Shown: positions 21,644 through 33,442 of the stretch, one piece after another
Numbering within the stretch: position 1 is the stretch's first letter
How the letters are laid out: every line of letters begins with the position of its first letter
NCBI GenBank assembly: GCA_001687465.1
Contig: LVLI01000360.1
Location: 1 to 58,504, forward strand
Length of the DNA: 58,504 nucleotides
Direction: 5' to 3'
DNA from: Halocafeteria seosinensis
Taxonomy: Eukaryota > Sar > Bigyra > Bicosoecida
Notes under the pieces: model-generated
Databases searched by the model: none
The model's input: the letters and a program-made list of their open reading frames with translations, nothing else
Told to the model about the DNA's origin: nothing
Position numbers and translations under genes: made by a program

Positions 21644-24395
21644 CTATTGAATACCGAGACCGGATAGGGAGTTCTTGACTATGCTTATGACAGACTCAGT
21701 TTGGTCATTTCTGTCACTCTTAACCTGCAGCTTGACCTCTCGACTGCTCTTGTGTACGAGCAGTTCGATCAAATGCAATGAGTTGAAAGCCTTGTCCTGT
21801 AGTGAACGTATTGAAGTTAATGTACACACTGCAACGATATGAAACAAGAAACAATTATACGAACCTTAGCGTATAGGTAGAACTTTAGAGTCCCGCCTGT
21901 GTCACCAGAGGCGACGACCTTAATATTAGAGCCTCCCACTAATCGTTCGATTTCTTCAGTCGTGGAAGTTTTGGACACTGTAAACGAGCGTTTACTGGCA
22001 ACACCCATGGCCGACCACTTAGACTGGTAACTCTTCGGGTCCATAGCCGCCTGGGGGTCTAGTTCAACTCCGGCAGGGGAGCTATCTGTTCCTCCCTTTT
22101 CACTCCCGGTGCCTCCCAATAAGTCTGAGGTGCCTCCATTCGCATCTTCTGAGGCTGCTGCAGAATCCGTTCCGCCACCCAGCAGATCATCGTCCATTTC
22201 AGCCGCAGTAGCTGCTTCTCTCGTTTCCTGTTGATCTGCTTCTCGATTAACAACCCAATGACTTTCCGGAATAAATTGTTCGCCGGGTTTGTTATAAATT
22301 ACACTCAGCGAGTTGAACTCCCCGATGAGAACATCGCGCAATTCGTCGCCCGCATCCTCGAAATATCGCTCTACAGGAGGTTCAGGGGTATTTATTATCT
22401 CATTCGCCATGTCTACGTCTTTCCTTAGGAGCCGATAATACAATAATGCCCTGTCTCGTACTAAAGGGGTTTCTGCATCACTGAGCGCAGCTTCTAAAAG
22501 TCTCCCAAACATCTTCTGCACCTCAGGAGGACGTTTAAAGAACAGCTTAGCAGTGGCGCTCAATAGCTGTAGACGAACATCCACAGATTCTTCTGTATCT
22601 ACACTATCAATGAGGGGTTCTAATAAATATGGTGCTTCGTCGATTTGTTGCCCATACTCTCCAATCATCCATATAATGGCAGCACGGCCATGAATGTCTT
22701 CCATTTGGTTCAGCGTCCGGTGCACGCTGGGAATGACGTCCGATGCCTTTGACGGAAATTTGCGCAGTAGGTTGCGGATGACCACCACAGTTTCCCCCAG
22801 AACTTCTTCCATTTCCATATCAAGAATTTCTAAAAGACTCGAGACGACATCATTTACTGCTTCTGGAACATTCATGGCGACTTCTCCGATGCTGCGCACC
22901 GCGTGGCGCGAGAGTCCGGGATCAACGCCAGATACGTACTCCGATAGCTCGTTGATTATAGGAGTAAAGTTCTTCTTATCCGCTACCTTTGGTAGAACAT
23001 CCATTTTTATTTCATTCACACTGGTTGGGTCGCCGTATCTACAGAAAAACGCTTTATAGTCGCCATTAAAAATACCAGGGGCATTGTCCACGATAAGGGC
23101 CACATGCTTCAGTACTACATATGCAAGCTCTTTCGTAGCTGATGCCATCAGGGTTAAAAGTGGAGTTCTCAGGCGTTCGAAAACCTGGTTTTGTATTTCC
23201 GACATCTCCCGTGTAAGTTCCAGGAAACATTTAGTTGTATCAAGCACGACCGCAGAGTTTGAAACTCTAAGACAAGGATCAATAAGGTTCATAATACCGA
23301 AAGTCTCCTTCTTCGTTTCTGGTTTATATTTTGCCACCACTTGAAGAACTGTGCACATTCCCCAATCACTGAAGTCTTTGATGCGATTCAACAGGTGATG
23401 CACTATAGCTTGGTTGATCACGATTCCCCCTTCTTCGGCTAATATTTCATTTAGAGCGTGTATACAATTAGTGACAACCAGAGGTTCCCGGTCACGAATC
23501 ATATTGTATAAAGTGTCCACAAAGTCTGATTCCTTTATCATGGAGGGATTCAAATGATACACCTTTAGCACGCCTGTCACCGCTGTCTTCCGAACATACG
23601 GAGAACGATCACTTAACGATTGCTGCAGTGAACGGAAGGTGAACCGCCGTAAACAGAAGCGCGTCGATTCTCTACTGAACTGATATTGCAATACATACTC
23701 GCAACGGCGTCATCACATACTCCAGTATGGAGTTCAGTCGTAGGGAACATAAGGACCGCAATGCCAGGCCCCGCACCATAGGGTCGTCATCTCGACTGCG
23801 CAGCATATTTCGCCGAGTCACTCGAACCCTAAAACAACAAAAATGCACTCTAGGAGAGAACTCACCAATCCTTCTGTAATGTGTTAATGGTGAGAAGTGT
23901 AAGATCTGGATTGCTTCGGGCATAGTTGCTAAGATACAAGTACACCATTTTCTTGATTACTAAATCCTTGGTATTGGACGCCTGTTGGACCACGACGAAG
24001 ACATATTCTGAGGGACCAAAGGAAGCAGTATGAGATCAAACAAACACTTGCCATCACCATCTCACTGAATAAACGAGAGACATCGATTCCCAAGGTCATG
24101 AATGCAATGACTTTCTTGATCACATCTCGCTTTCTTTTGCCGTCTTTTTCTTTATTAACCTTTTGCAAGAGCTGCATAAGTAGCACATCATTCGATAGAC
24201 AAGTCAATGATCTACAGATATAGCTTGATACAAAAGTGCTGCATGCCCTGTATAAGGTGTACGTACGCCTCGAAGTTCATTGACCTCTCCACGCCGAGTA
24301 TCAAAGTATCCTCCTTGGCCTTTCGAGCCTCCTCCTTGTTGTGTACCTCGCCCTGGAGGGGGCACACGGCTGTTACCGCCACTGTAAGACGACAT
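21644..24395 (-). CDS. AP4B1: AP-4 complex subunit beta
   Basis: Large beta-adaptin of the AP-4 coat adaptor, which sorts cargo at the trans-Golgi network. Six exons from 24395 down: 24267-24395, 24052-24171, 23866-23981, 23699-23795, 21865-23622 and 21644-21796 (790 aa). The Armadillo/HEAT trunk shows FMTLGIDVSRLFSEMV, KKMVYLYLSNYAR, LLTINTLQKDC, DPMVRGLALRSLCSLR and PYVRKTAVTGVLKVYHL. The trunk end RALLYYRLL and the segment GEFNSLSVIYNKPGEQFI match AP-4 better than AP-1/2. A hinge with LLGG motifs leads to a short C-terminal appendage. Intron 2 appears to be a GC-AG intron. The gene is divergent from SF3B1, 306 bp away. Confidence 0.9.
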
Positions 24396-24701
24396 TGTAT
24401 TACTCTAGGTGGTCGGTCAGGTGCCAGATGCATCAAATACGGGCGAAAAATGCTTGTAAAGCAATAAGCACGCTCCTGCGGCTCCCCTGTAGAAGGGGCC
24501 GGGAAACAACAAAAAGGGTCTAGGGAGAGCGGATCCCCTTGGCTCTCCCCTGAGGAGATTGATTGAAGGCAAGCCGTCATTCTTTTCTTGGACTTTTGAT
24601 TGAATGCTCTACAGGTGTCGTCTGGAGGGAGTCTAAAGGCTCGTGTATGACGTGCATGTGAGGTTGTTTGAGGGGAAGAAAAAGGCCGATTAAAGAGAAT
24701 A
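24396..24701. promoter_or_regulatory. Divergent promoter region AP4B1/SF3B1
   Basis: 306 bp between two divergent ATGs. Contains purine/pyrimidine-biased stretches but no element that I can name. Open frames on the minus strand here (up to 24718) lack homology and are not called. Confidence 0.35.
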
Positions 24702-27700
24702 ATGTCTTCTTCTTCCAATGGAGATAAAAAGGGCGTACCCTTGGGCGCACAAGGGAACGAAGAATACGATTATGAGGCCACCTCTATCTCCAAAGGCAGC
24801 AATTTTGCCCAGGAAGTGCAGGATGATAATGACGATGTAGGGCATAATGGAGCTGCCGCTGGCGCTGCTACCGAGTATACTACACGGGAAGACGATGACG
24901 AAGAAGATATTGACCCTGGAATGGACACAGGAGGTACACATCCGGCAACAAAAGCTGCTATTGAACAACAGAAGAAAAGACTCAAAGGAAAATCATCTTC
25001 CTCTAGTGGCCGAGGCGAAGATGCTGCTGGTGCAGCCGGTATAGGGGATGACGATGATCCGTTCAAATCCTATCGTGAAGGCGTCACAGGGAAGAAAGAC
25101 ACAAGACTCAGTGCAAAGGAGACGTCCTACCACAAGAGAAAATACGAACGAGACCTTTCGCCGGAACGAGTTGATGCTTTTGGAGGGAAAGATGAAGGCC
25201 AGGGGCGTAGTTATAAAGAGGTTATGGAAGCGACACAGGTTGAGCGGGAGAAGAAAGAATACGAACAGAAAATTGCCAAGGAACAAGAAGAGCGGGAACG
25301 TCTCCAAGAGCGCACAGAGCAACAGGAGGATTATCAACAGCAAAGTGCAGCCCAGGCTGCAGCAGAAAGACGCCGCAAACGACGCCGGTGGGACACTGGA
25401 GACACTGACACTGATGCTTCCAGTGTTGCGTCTAGCACGGCGGATGGAGGGGATGATGCAGCCGATGCTACGCCCGTTGCCGGTCAAGCCCAATGGGACA
25501 AAACACCTGCAGGGCCTGAGGCTTTTGGGCCCACTCCGGCTCGAGGAGGGGCATCTAAATGGGACGAAACCCCAGGGCCTCGTCCTTCGGTAGCGGGACA
25601 AAGTTGGGAAACGCCCAAAGCGGAAGGTGCCGCAGGAGCAACACCAACCCCGAGTCGAAAGAAATCCAGGTGGGACGAAACCCCTACGCCTGCAAACGCA
25701 GCTTTGCAAAGTGCAGGGCGAGCAGCAGCTGCTCTCGCGACACCAAACACAAGCACGGTTGATATGAGCCAAATGACACCAGCTCTGGCAAAGCAGCAAA
25801 GGCTAGAACGCGAAATGGATGAACGAAACCGTCCGTTAAGTGACGAGGAACTGGATGCGATACTTCCCTCCGACGGCTACCGAATCCTTGATCCCCCGGC
25901 GAACTACCGCCCGATACGCACGCCGAGCAGGAAAATGATGTCTACACCGACACCTGCGTTGCAATCCGGTTTCCATATGCAGCAAACGCCAGCCAAGGAA
26001 CAGTATGGTGTCACGGGCTCCGCTGCAGCTCCCCCTGAAGGCGGAGAAGCCAGTGATCTCCCCTACATCAAGCCCGAAGATCAACAATTCTTCGGAGCAC
26101 TATTGGAGGAAAAAGATGAGGAACAGCTTTCTGCTGAGGAGAAAAAGGAGAGGGAAATCATGACACTGCTATTGAAAATCAAGAATGGTCTCCCACAAGA
26201 TCGTAAGAAGGCACTTCGAAACTTGACGAAGAGAGCTCGTGAATTCGGGGCTGGTCCACTTTTTAATCAAATCCTACCTTTAATGATGAGTCCTGCTTTG
26301 GAGGAGCAAGAACGCCATTTGCTTGTTAAAGTTATTGACCGGGTATTGTACAAGTTGGATGACATGGTTCGACCGTACGTCCACAAGATTCTGGTGGTTG
26401 TAGAACCGATGTTGATTGACCAAGACTATTACGCAAGAGTAGAGGGAAGGGAGATCGTATCCAACCTGGCAAAGGCTGCTGGACTAGCTCACATGATTGC
26501 TACAATGCGACCAGATATCGATAATGTAGATGAATATGTTCGCAACACCACCGCTAGGGCGTTCGCCGTTGTTGCCTCGGCTTTGGGTATTCCCGCTTTG
26601 CTTCCGTTTCTCAAAGCTGTCTGCCAGAGCCGGAAGTCGTGGCAGGCGCGTCATACAGGTATAAAGATTATTCAACAGATAGCTATCTTAATGGGATGTG
26701 CGATTTTGCCTCATTTGAGTCACATGGTGAACATTATTGCCCATGGCCTGGAGGATGATAATAGCAAAGTCCGGACGATTACAGCCCTCGCTATTGCCGC
26801 TTTGGCAGAGTCGGCTTATCCGTATGGAATTGAAGCCTTCGACTGTGTTCTCCGCCCGCTTTGGCAGGGGGCTCGACAAACTAGAGACAAAGGACTTGCC
26901 GCCATATTAAAAGCAATTGGAAACATCATCCCTCTAATGGATGCACAGTATGCGGCTTACTATACTCGGGAAGTGATGGTAACCGTGATCCGTGAATTCC
27001 AGAGTCCCGATGAGGAGATGAAGAAAACAGTCCTCCAGGTGGTAAAGCAGTGTGTAAGTACAGATGGAGTTGACTCCAAATATGTCCGAGAAGAGATACT
27101 TCCTGAGTTCTTTGCCAACTTTTGGGTTCGCCGAATGGCTGCGGATAAGAGAAACTACCAAGCCGTCGTTAGCACTACAGTTGAACTTGCGAACAAAGCC
27201 GGTGTTTCCGAAATTGTCAACCGCATTGTAGACGACCTTAAGGACGAAAACGAGCCATACCGTGGCATGGTCATGAGTGCGCTGCAAGAAATAATAAAGA
27301 ATCATGGAGCCGCGGACATTGACCAACCATTGGAGGTTCGACTCGTTGACGGTCTCATTTACTCATACCAAGAGCAAGCATTGGAAGATTATGCTAAGAC
27401 GATTCTCAAGGGTTTTGGCGTCATTGCCACTGCTCTGGGTGAACGAACAAAACCATATCTACCGCAAATACAAGGAACCATCACATTCCGTTTGAACAAC
27501 AAGTCTGCGAGAGTACGCATGCAGGCTGCGGATTTGATTACAGAAGTTGCCCATGTTATGAAACTGTGTGGAGAAGAAGATAGTCTTGCACATTTGGGCC
27601 AAGTTCTGTACGAAAACTTGGGAGAAGAGTATCCAGAAGTCTTGGGGTCTATCATTGGTGCTCTCAAGAGTGTTGCCTCTGTTATTGGTGTTTCAAGGCT

Positions 27701-28802
27701 CCGTCCTCCTGTTAACGAAGTACTGACTAGCTTAACGCCGATTCTGAAGAATCGCCACGAAAAGGTTCAAGAGAAGACAATTGAACTTGTAGGCCTCATT
27801 GCGGATCGCGGAGCCAACTCGGTTCACGCCAAGGAATGGATGCGAATCTGCTTTGACCTATTGGAGCTCTTGAAGGCTGGTCGAAAGAGTATCCGGAGGG
27901 CAACTGTCAATACTTTCGGGTTTATTGCGAAGGCCATAGGACCTCAGGATGTGTTGCATACACTGCTTAACAATCTCCGAGTCCAAGAGCGGCAGCTGCG
28001 TGTGTGCACTACCATCGCCATAGCCATTGTGGCGGAGACATGCCAACCGTTCACGGTACTGCCAGCGTTGATGAACGAATATCGCGTTGCAGACATGAAC
28101 GTCCAGAATGGCGTACTTAAAGCGATGTCATTCATGTTTGAGTACATAGGCGAAATGAGCAAGGATTATATCTATGCAGTAACACCACTACTACAGGATG
28201 CTCTTATGAGCCGAGATATGGTCCATCGTCAGATTGCTTGCAATGCAGTGAAGCACATTGCTCTAGGGGTCCAGGGACTGGGGTGCGAGGACTCCTTGAC
28301 GCATCTGCTCAACTATGTTTGGCCTAATATTTTCGAGACGAGTCCTCACATTATGAACGCAGTCTTCGAAGCTGTCGAAGCTCTTCGTGTTAGTTTAGGT
28401 CCGGGGAGAATAATGCTTCATTTACTGCAGGGGTTATATCATCCAGCACGACGAGTTCGAGAAGTCTACTGGAAGATCTACAATAATGCCTATGTCTACT
28501 CGTCTGATGGATTGGTGCCATTTTATCCTCGTTTGGTTGAAGATGACGATCGAGTCGATAAGATTGCGAGAGCGAAGTTGCAAGCTCTAGCTCAAGAGAA
28601 GAATGTCTTCGTCGATGGAGAAAGCAAACGCCAAAATAAAAAGAAGAAAACACTTAAGAAAATTGACCACTCGGGTGCTACAGCGGCCGAGACTGATGTC
28701 GTGTCGAAAGTGCTAGAAGAGGAACGAAGGCAGAAGAGAGAGAACGAAGAGCAGGCTCCAACGAACAATTACCGTCGAACGTATTTGGAGTTGGTAATTT
28801 AG
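24702..28802 (+). CDS. SF3B1: Splicing factor 3B subunit 1
   Basis: Core of the U2 snRNP SF3b complex, which clamps the branch-site helix. Single exon, 1,366 aa (human 1,304). The N-terminal 480 residues are disordered with several Trp-containing UHM-ligand motifs ([28 protein letters not shown]). From about 480 on are the HEAT repeats, with near-identity in blocks such as [80 protein letters not shown] and [16 protein letters not shown]. The Lys equivalent to human K700 is present (SKVRTIT). Unusually, about 80 Lys/Glu-rich residues are inserted between YPRL and the C-terminal [10 protein letters not shown], which in human are nearly adjacent. Absence of introns in a 4.1-kb gene is notable here. 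Confidence 0.97.
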   Translation: MSSSSNGDKKGVPLGAQGNEEYDYEATSISKGSNFAQEVQDDNDDVGHNGAAAGAATEYTTREDDDEEDIDPGMDTGGTHPATKAAIEQQKKRLKGKSSSSSGRGEDAAGAAGIGDDDDPFKSYREGVTGKKDTRLSAKETSYHKRKYERDLSPERVDAFGGKDEGQGRSYKEVMEATQVEREKKEYEQKIAKEQEERERLQERTEQQEDYQQQSAAQAAAERRRKRRRWDTGDTDTDASSVASSTADGGDDAADATPVAGQAQWDKTPAGPEAFGPTPARGGASKWDETPGPRPSVAGQSWETPKAEGAAGATPTPSRKKSRWDETPTPANAALQSAGRAAAALATPNTSTVDMSQMTPALAKQQRLEREMDERNRPLSDEELDAILPSDGYRILDPPANYRPIRTPSRKMMSTPTPALQSGFHMQQTPAKEQYGVTGSAAAPPEGGEASDLPYIKPEDQQFFGALLEEKDEEQLSAEEKKEREIMTLLLKIKNGLPQDRKKALRNLTKRAREFGAGPLFNQILPLMMSPALEEQERHLLVKVIDRVLYKLDDMVRPYVHKILVVVEPMLIDQDYYARVEGREIVSNLAKAAGLAHMIATMRPDIDNVDEYVRNTTARAFAVVASALGIPALLPFLKAVCQSRKSWQARHTGIKIIQQIAILMGCAILPHLSHMVNIIAHGLEDDNSKVRTITALAIAALAESAYPYGIEAFDCVLRPLWQGARQTRDKGLAAILKAIGNIIPLMDAQYAAYYTREVMVTVIREFQSPDEEMKKTVLQVVKQCVSTDGVDSKYVREEILPEFFANFWVRRMAADKRNYQAVVSTTVELANKAGVSEIVNRIVDDLKDENEPYRGMVMSALQEIIKNHGAADIDQPLEVRLVDGLIYSYQEQALEDYAKTILKGFGVIATALGERTKPYLPQIQGTITFRLNNKSARVRMQAADLITEVAHVMKLCGEEDSLAHLGQVLYENLGEEYPEVLGSIIGALKSVASVIGVSRLRPPVNEVLTSLTPILKNRHEKVQEKTIELVGLIADRGANSVHAKEWMRICFDLLELLKAGRKSIRRATVNTFGFIAKAIGPQDVLHTLLNNLRVQERQLRVCTTIAIAIVAETCQPFTVLPALMNEYRVADMNVQNGVLKAMSFMFEYIGEMSKDYIYAVTPLLQDALMSRDMVHRQIACNAVKHIALGVQGLGCEDSLTHLLNYVWPNIFETSPHIMNAVFEAVEALRVSLGPGRIMLHLLQGLYHPARRVREVYWKIYNNAYVYSSDGLVPFYPRLVEDDDRVDKIARAKLQALAQEKNVFVDGESKRQNKKKKTLKKIDHSGATAAETDVVSKVLEEERRQKRENEEQAPTNNYRRTYLELVI

Positions 28803-28997
28803 CATACGGAACTCGTGTTGCTAATTAAGCTACGGAATTTGTTCTTAAGGAATGTTACACGTGGCCAGACGTCGATAATTTGTCGTATGCATATGTATGA
28901 TGTATCCATCCACTCGTTGCAAGCTATGCAGTGACTTCTGAAAGTGACTATATACCGGTAGTGCTCTGCTCGAAGTCCTCCACTTAGAAGTCCTCAC

Positions 28998-29555
28998 TTA
29001 GAATTTGGGGAACTTAAGCTGATTCTGCTCAAACATCCTATCTACAATGCTATGCACATCTTTCTTCGCTTTCCACCAAACTTTTGCCTGCTCATTCTGT
29101 TGCCGCTTGTATTTCCTCTTCGTATGGAACTGCAAATCATACATATATATATATGGGTCCTTCCACGACCTAAAAACAACATCCGTACTTACGCGGCTGT
29201 TGCGTATTTTCTTATCGATTTTCTCAGCCGACACTTGTTTCCTGAATTGTGTTATAGCCTGCAGTAGCCAACGATGAAACGACATGCCGTGGGGTGGGAA
29301 TTTCTTCATTGTGCAGCGTAACATGACTTCTTGACGGACCTTGCGTGTATCTCCCTGGGACAGATTTCCTCCTACTTTGACCCTTATATACGTTCTCCTC
29401 TGTACGTTTTCCGTCCCCAGGCACGAGGGGTATCGTTGCGCCTGAGATAGAGCATTCGTCCCCGTTAAAAAAGCGTGAGATTGTATATAATTCGTGTGTA
29501 TAGGCTGTCGGACAGCACTTTGACACAGCCGAGTTCCAGTCCGGAATCCCAGCAT
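28998..29555 (-). CDS. Basic mitochondrial-type protein, possibly bS21m
   Basis: Two exons: 29193-29555 and 28998-29129 (164 aa), intron 29130-29192 (63 nt, GTAAGT..TTGCAG). The intron length is a multiple of three and it contains no stop, so retention would insert 21 residues. The N-terminal about 45 residues are Arg/Ser/Thr-rich and non-acidic, like a mitochondrial presequence (MLGFRTGTRLCQSAVRQP). Then come YIRVKVGGNLSQGD and MLRCTMKKF, and a very basic tail restored by splicing (KKIRNSR-FHTKRKYKRQQNEQ). The layout recalls small-subunit ribosomal protein bS21, but similarity is weak; another mitoribosomal or RNA-binding protein is possible. Convergent with SF3B1 (195 bp). Confidence 0.5.
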   Translation of the reverse strand: MLGFRTGTRLCQSAVRQPIHTNYIQSHAFLTGTNALSQAQRYPSCLGTENVQRRTYIRVKVGGNLSQGDTRKVRQEVMLRCTMKKFPPHGMSFHRWLLQAITQFRKQVSAEKIDKKIRNSRVSTDVVFRSWKDPYIYMYDLQFHTKRKYKRQQNEQAKVWWKAKKDVHSIVDRMFEQNQLKFPKF

Positions 29556-29805
29556 ATCTCGCTTAAAACACTAACCCCTCGAAAATATAACCCTGGTATG
29601 ATGATGTACAAGTGTAACAAAGCCCTGACCCGCAATAGTAGCCCACTATGAATCATCTGAATGGAATGACAGCAAAATCCGGGCCGACGGCCCGGATTAC
29701 GAGAAGTGTTGGTGCTACACGTAGATACTCCAAAAATGGCACATTCTATTGTGTACATGCATCGGTCTACTACTTATATTATTTCGTGTCGGTAGTGTGT
29801 GTTAC

Positions 29806-30987
29806 TTAGACTGCCGTACTCCGCTGTTCATGGCTCGAAGAGGAGGTTTCCGGCAAAGGATTTTGGACATTTACCGCCCTGTTCTCCTCCACAGACGAGC
29901 GTTGGCGTCGATAGCGGTAATAGACTGCCACTGCAACAGCTCCTACAGCCACAAGAACACTGACACCGATGGCTACTGATTCCGCCGGGGTTATACCAGA
30001 TCCACTGTTGTCTTTTTCAGAGGTGTGAACACGATCGCTGTGCTTTTTACTCTCCAGTTTACTTTTATCAGTGTTGATCGGCGAGACTCCTGAACCGGCC
30101 AAGTTGGTTGAATGCTTCTTAAGGAATTTCGATTGCAGATCACCATCTTCGATGTGATTCTTCATGTCTCCATTGGATGTGCTTTCATGCAAATTTCTGA
30201 ATGGTGGAGAGAACTTAAATTTATGTTCAACATCGAACTCGAAAACCACTCCAGTTTCCTTCAAGTTTACATCAGCAACAACAACCTCCAAGGCAGCAAA
30301 CTCGCCTACCATGTATTCCTCCTCGTATTCCTCGATTGCTGTCTTGAGATCCACTTCAAGACGGCCGATGAACACAGCCAGACCCACCCGCTCTAGGTCC
30401 GAGCGGGTCAACCCAGCCAGATATACTTGAGCAGGCTGCACCATCACGTCTTCCGTTGGTGGTTGCTGCGAGCAGCCATAGAAACGCTTCACTCGCGTAA
30501 TAAAGTCGACGTCATCCCAGTACAAATCACAGCCGCAAGACGGAACCTGTTCAAGATAGTTGCAAATGCTCTCAGCAGTTCGTACATAAGGAAAGTCCTT
30601 TAAGCACCAAGAACATTTACCCCAAGGGATAGGTACGATATTCGGTACCCGCTTGTATAAGGGCTCGCTGCAGACCCATCGAATTGCGTTCTGGTAGTAG
30701 ACTTCGTAACGCTCTTGTTCCCCGAAAGAACATTGGTTGCGCAAACATGACAGTATTTCCCGATAGCACCCGCAAGCGGTGCGATTAGCTCCACCACCAA
30801 AATCGAGTGTGCATTCTCCAGCGTCGTCCCTTAAACACGTCTCACACCCTGGGCTAACGGGCGCTACTGGGATAGCTCTCGCTCTTGGGTCCGCTCGCTT
30901 TTTGCTGTCCGTTGCTGTCGCAGACGCGGTGCACATGATGGCGACAGCCAGGAGCAGCGATTGAATTTGTCGGAAGGAAAGTCTCAT
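29806..30987 (-). CDS. Cysteine-rich type I membrane protein, 393 aa
   Basis: Single exon from an ATG at 30987. A signal peptide (MRLSFRQIQSLLLAVAIMCT, cleavage near residue 25) leads to a lumenal/extracellular region with about 14 cysteines in two clusters (CETCLRDDAGECTLDFGGG, CGCYREILSCLRNQC, then CSWCLKD, CNYLEQVPSCGC). An acidic segment (AIEEYEEEYMVGEF), a Ser/Lys-rich stalk, one transmembrane helix near residues 340-360 (AIGVSVLVAVGAVAVAVYY) and a short Arg-then-Ser-rich tail follow. The cysteine spacing suggests repeated disulphide modules, but I do not recognise the family. It could be a surface receptor or adhesin. Confidence 0.65.
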   Translation of the reverse strand: MRLSFRQIQSLLLAVAIMCTASATATDSKKRADPRARAIPVAPVSPGCETCLRDDAGECTLDFGGGANRTACGCYREILSCLRNQCSFGEQERYEVYYQNAIRWVCSEPLYKRVPNIVPIPWGKCSWCLKDFPYVRTAESICNYLEQVPSCGCDLYWDDVDFITRVKRFYGCSQQPPTEDVMVQPAQVYLAGLTRSDLERVGLAVFIGRLEVDLKTAIEEYEEEYMVGEFAALEVVVADVNLKETGVVFEFDVEHKFKFSPPFRNLHESTSNGDMKNHIEDGDLQSKFLKKHSTNLAGSGVSPINTDKSKLESKKHSDRVHTSEKDNSGSGITPAESVAIGVSVLVAVGAVAVAVYYRYRRQRSSVEENRAVNVQNPLPETSSSSHEQRSTAV

Positions 30988-32188
30988 TTTTGCCTGAAGT
31001 TATGCGAAAAAATTGCACGCAAGATAAAATGAGCTAGTTGTTGTCGCGGAACACAAACGAGGGCACCCACGGCGTCCTACGCTCTTGTTTTCTGCGCTTC
31101 AAGGACTTACGACATGGGGAGACGGCAGGGCACAAAAATGTACCGTATCCGCTTCTCTTTCTTGACCCTCGCTTGGATTCCTAACACAGAGTGAAGACCA
31201 CTTACTGGCACAATGGAATACGTAAAAGTATCAGAAGTTCTTTCCGCAAAGACAATTGGTATCCGAACTCGATATTGCCAGATATATAGTGCTTGCACCA
31301 GGGTGACCGGACAAACCTTTTTCATTTCCGCACTCAAATTTTTGAGTCTCAAATCACCCAAAGAAGTCTCCAAAGGGGATCGCCCGGGGGAGCGAAGCGC
31401 TGACTCAAACGGAAGCACATGCTCCGGCGAACTTACGTTAACCTGTACCTCACAGAGTTCGAAATGTTGGTGGCCTTGCATTGGGATATTCGGAAGGCCA
31501 GGTTATAGGAGTCTCAACTGATCCAGTGCTTCTTGCAATACCTAGGGTGGAAAACGTTGATTCCCTGAATACAGGGATCAGAAGCCGAAAACCACTCATA
31601 AGCGGGCTCGAGGTGGCTACCCAGCACGCAAGGTTCTACAGGTAGAAGATCTTAAAGAACATCAGATATTCCCAAACGGGAATACGCAACGAGAGTGGTT
31701 GTACCACTGCACTTTTATCATGCACCTTGGTATATATATTTCCAGACGACCATTATGCGCTCGCTTTTATCTGCTACAAGTGTACCAATTTCCTTGGCAC
31801 AGTTAGGTTCCTCTGTGCGAGCATACATAAAGAGGACTCTATTCATGTTCTGTGCAAACACGCCATACCTTCAATTACAACTCTACCTACTCCTGATGTG
31901 TTGATCGGTCGGTTTGGGTTTCTTTGATACTGAGACGGTGATGCCGGGCTGAATTTGATACTTATGAACAAGGTAATTAGGTGGGCCGAAAAGCTCCAGA
32001 GACTCTTCATGCGGAGTCAACACCAGTAATAATGGGAAGTGCCTGTGCCACGTTAAGGGTGTCTCTACACGGGCTGATTCCAGAACTGCAAGACCGTCTG
32101 AATACCTCAAGTCGGAACTGCAAGCGAAGCTGCGAGCTCTGAAGAGTGTCCACTTGACATTGGATTCTAGATGCGTCGCTAATTAGCT
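30988..32188. other. Unresolved region, coding-like on minus strand
   Basis: Minus-strand frames at 31107-31481 and 31883-32110 have ordered, protein-like composition (for example HRHFPLLLVLTPHEESL and HFELCEVQVNV near a GTAAGT at about 31440). They probably are exons of one gene of unknown family lying between the membrane protein and the thioesterase. I could not build a phase-consistent model across 31481-31883, and no domain is recognised. Confidence 0.35.
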
Positions 32189-33044
32189 TTATAAAGCCTT
32201 TGTGTGTCTTCCTGATACAATCAGTTGCCCATCAGATTTCCTACGTACGTCTACCTGGATGCCTAGTCAATTGATGGCAACACAACGCGAACGCTACGAA
32301 TTGACTTACCTGAGTGAATCCGAGTTTCCGTCCCATTTTCAACACCCAAGCTTCAATTACAATTTGTTCTCCTGCTTTAGCAGCTGAAGCAAAGGAAACA
32401 TTTAGCTCCACGGATACACCTGCTTTCGTAACATCTTTCGACATAAGGGCGATTGTGCTGGAGATGTCGACTATTGTAGATAGGGCACCTGCAAACAAGA
32501 AAGGACAATATAGGTAGATTTCTTGTCTAGATGCTGTATGGGACTCTTTTACCTCCATGAATGGTTCCATAGCTGTTTAACACTGATTCCGTCGCTTCCA
32601 TTTCACATCTTACCCAGCCGTCTCCGAGTTTCACCACCTGAGATGGCAGTGGCACAGTGCCAGTAAGGAACACATCACATCAGCCACACAGAAGTAAGCG
32701 GTAGGTACCTTCAGACCATCCATGGTCCTGTCAAATCGGCTTGTAGTTGTTGTCAGATACCCTGTCAAACATGTACAAACGCATTCGTGACGGTCGCCAA
32801 ACGACGCCACTGGATACTTACCAAGGAGGGCATTCGCTCCTAGTCGTTTCCCTCTCTGAATATACGACTCTCCGGCAGCGTCGTTCTTTTCTAAATCCTT
32901 TTGTGTTTGAGGAGCATCGGTGTCATCACTACCCGAACTCGACGATAAAGACGAAATCGGTGGACTTCTAGTCCTTCCGACCGTAGATCCTCCGCGGAAC
33001 GTCCGCGCTAAGGTCTGTAGACGCCGTGTAGCATTACTCAACAT
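32189..33044 (-). CDS. Mitochondrial HotDog acyl-CoA thioesterase (ACOT13-like)
   Basis: Hydrolyses acyl-CoA to fatty acid and CoA; single HotDog (4HBT) domain. Five exons from 33044 down: 32822-33044, 32709-32761, 32553-32637, 32310-32488 and 32189-32254 (201 aa; introns 60, 71, 64 and 55 nt). The N-terminal 40 residues are a presequence (MLSNATRRLQTLARTFRGG), then a Ser/Asp linker. The domain runs VVKLGDGWVRCEMEATESV, then LNSYGTIHGGALSTIVDISS with the family Asn113, His119, Gly120 and Asp128, then GVSVELNVSF, VIEAWVLKMGRKLGFTQ and GRHTKAL. Exon joins rebuild the catalytic loop. Length matches ACOT13 plus a targeting extension, implying the mitochondrial matrix. Confidence 0.88.
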
Positions 33045-33442
33045 TTTCTGCTCACACCACAAGATACGAATGCTCCCATCCGAATGTTGGCACGCTCAAA
33101 CACTGCAGCATGGAGTCGAATTCAGGCATTGCCGCATTTAGTTGATACCAAGTTATGATTGTCTCATTGAAGTAGGGACCATGTCCGTTGTGCAACGGGG
33201 CTACACTGCAACAGGGGCACACAGAATGACACCTATTGTATTACGTTGCAATAGAGCGTACCCGAACTCGTAAGGAAACATTACAGGGTATCCTCGCTTC
33301 AGAACTGTCTCCCTGAGCCCCGTGTAAAGGTAAAGAAACCTGGTTCATTGACCGACTTCTTTGCATTTTCTACAACTGGGCCAGCTACTTTTTTGCAGAA
33401 CAGAATTTCCCTCAAACGAAATAAGACCAATTAAGCAACAGT
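33045..33442. promoter_or_regulatory. Divergent intergenic region
   Basis: 398 bp between the thioesterase (minus) and the PH protein (plus). No gene, repeat or RNA structure seen. Presumed to carry both promoters. Confidence 0.35.

Noticed and set aside
24993-25799. 268-codon minus-strand ORF inside SF3B1
   Set aside because: It is antisense to the N-terminal ULM region of SF3B1, which is certain by homology, and shows a Cys/Arg-rich shadow composition with no domain.
30988-32188. VPS26/arrestin-like, AP or TMEM231-like gene
   Set aside because: Some strands looked suggestive, but conserved motifs of these families could not be aligned, and exons could not be joined in phase.
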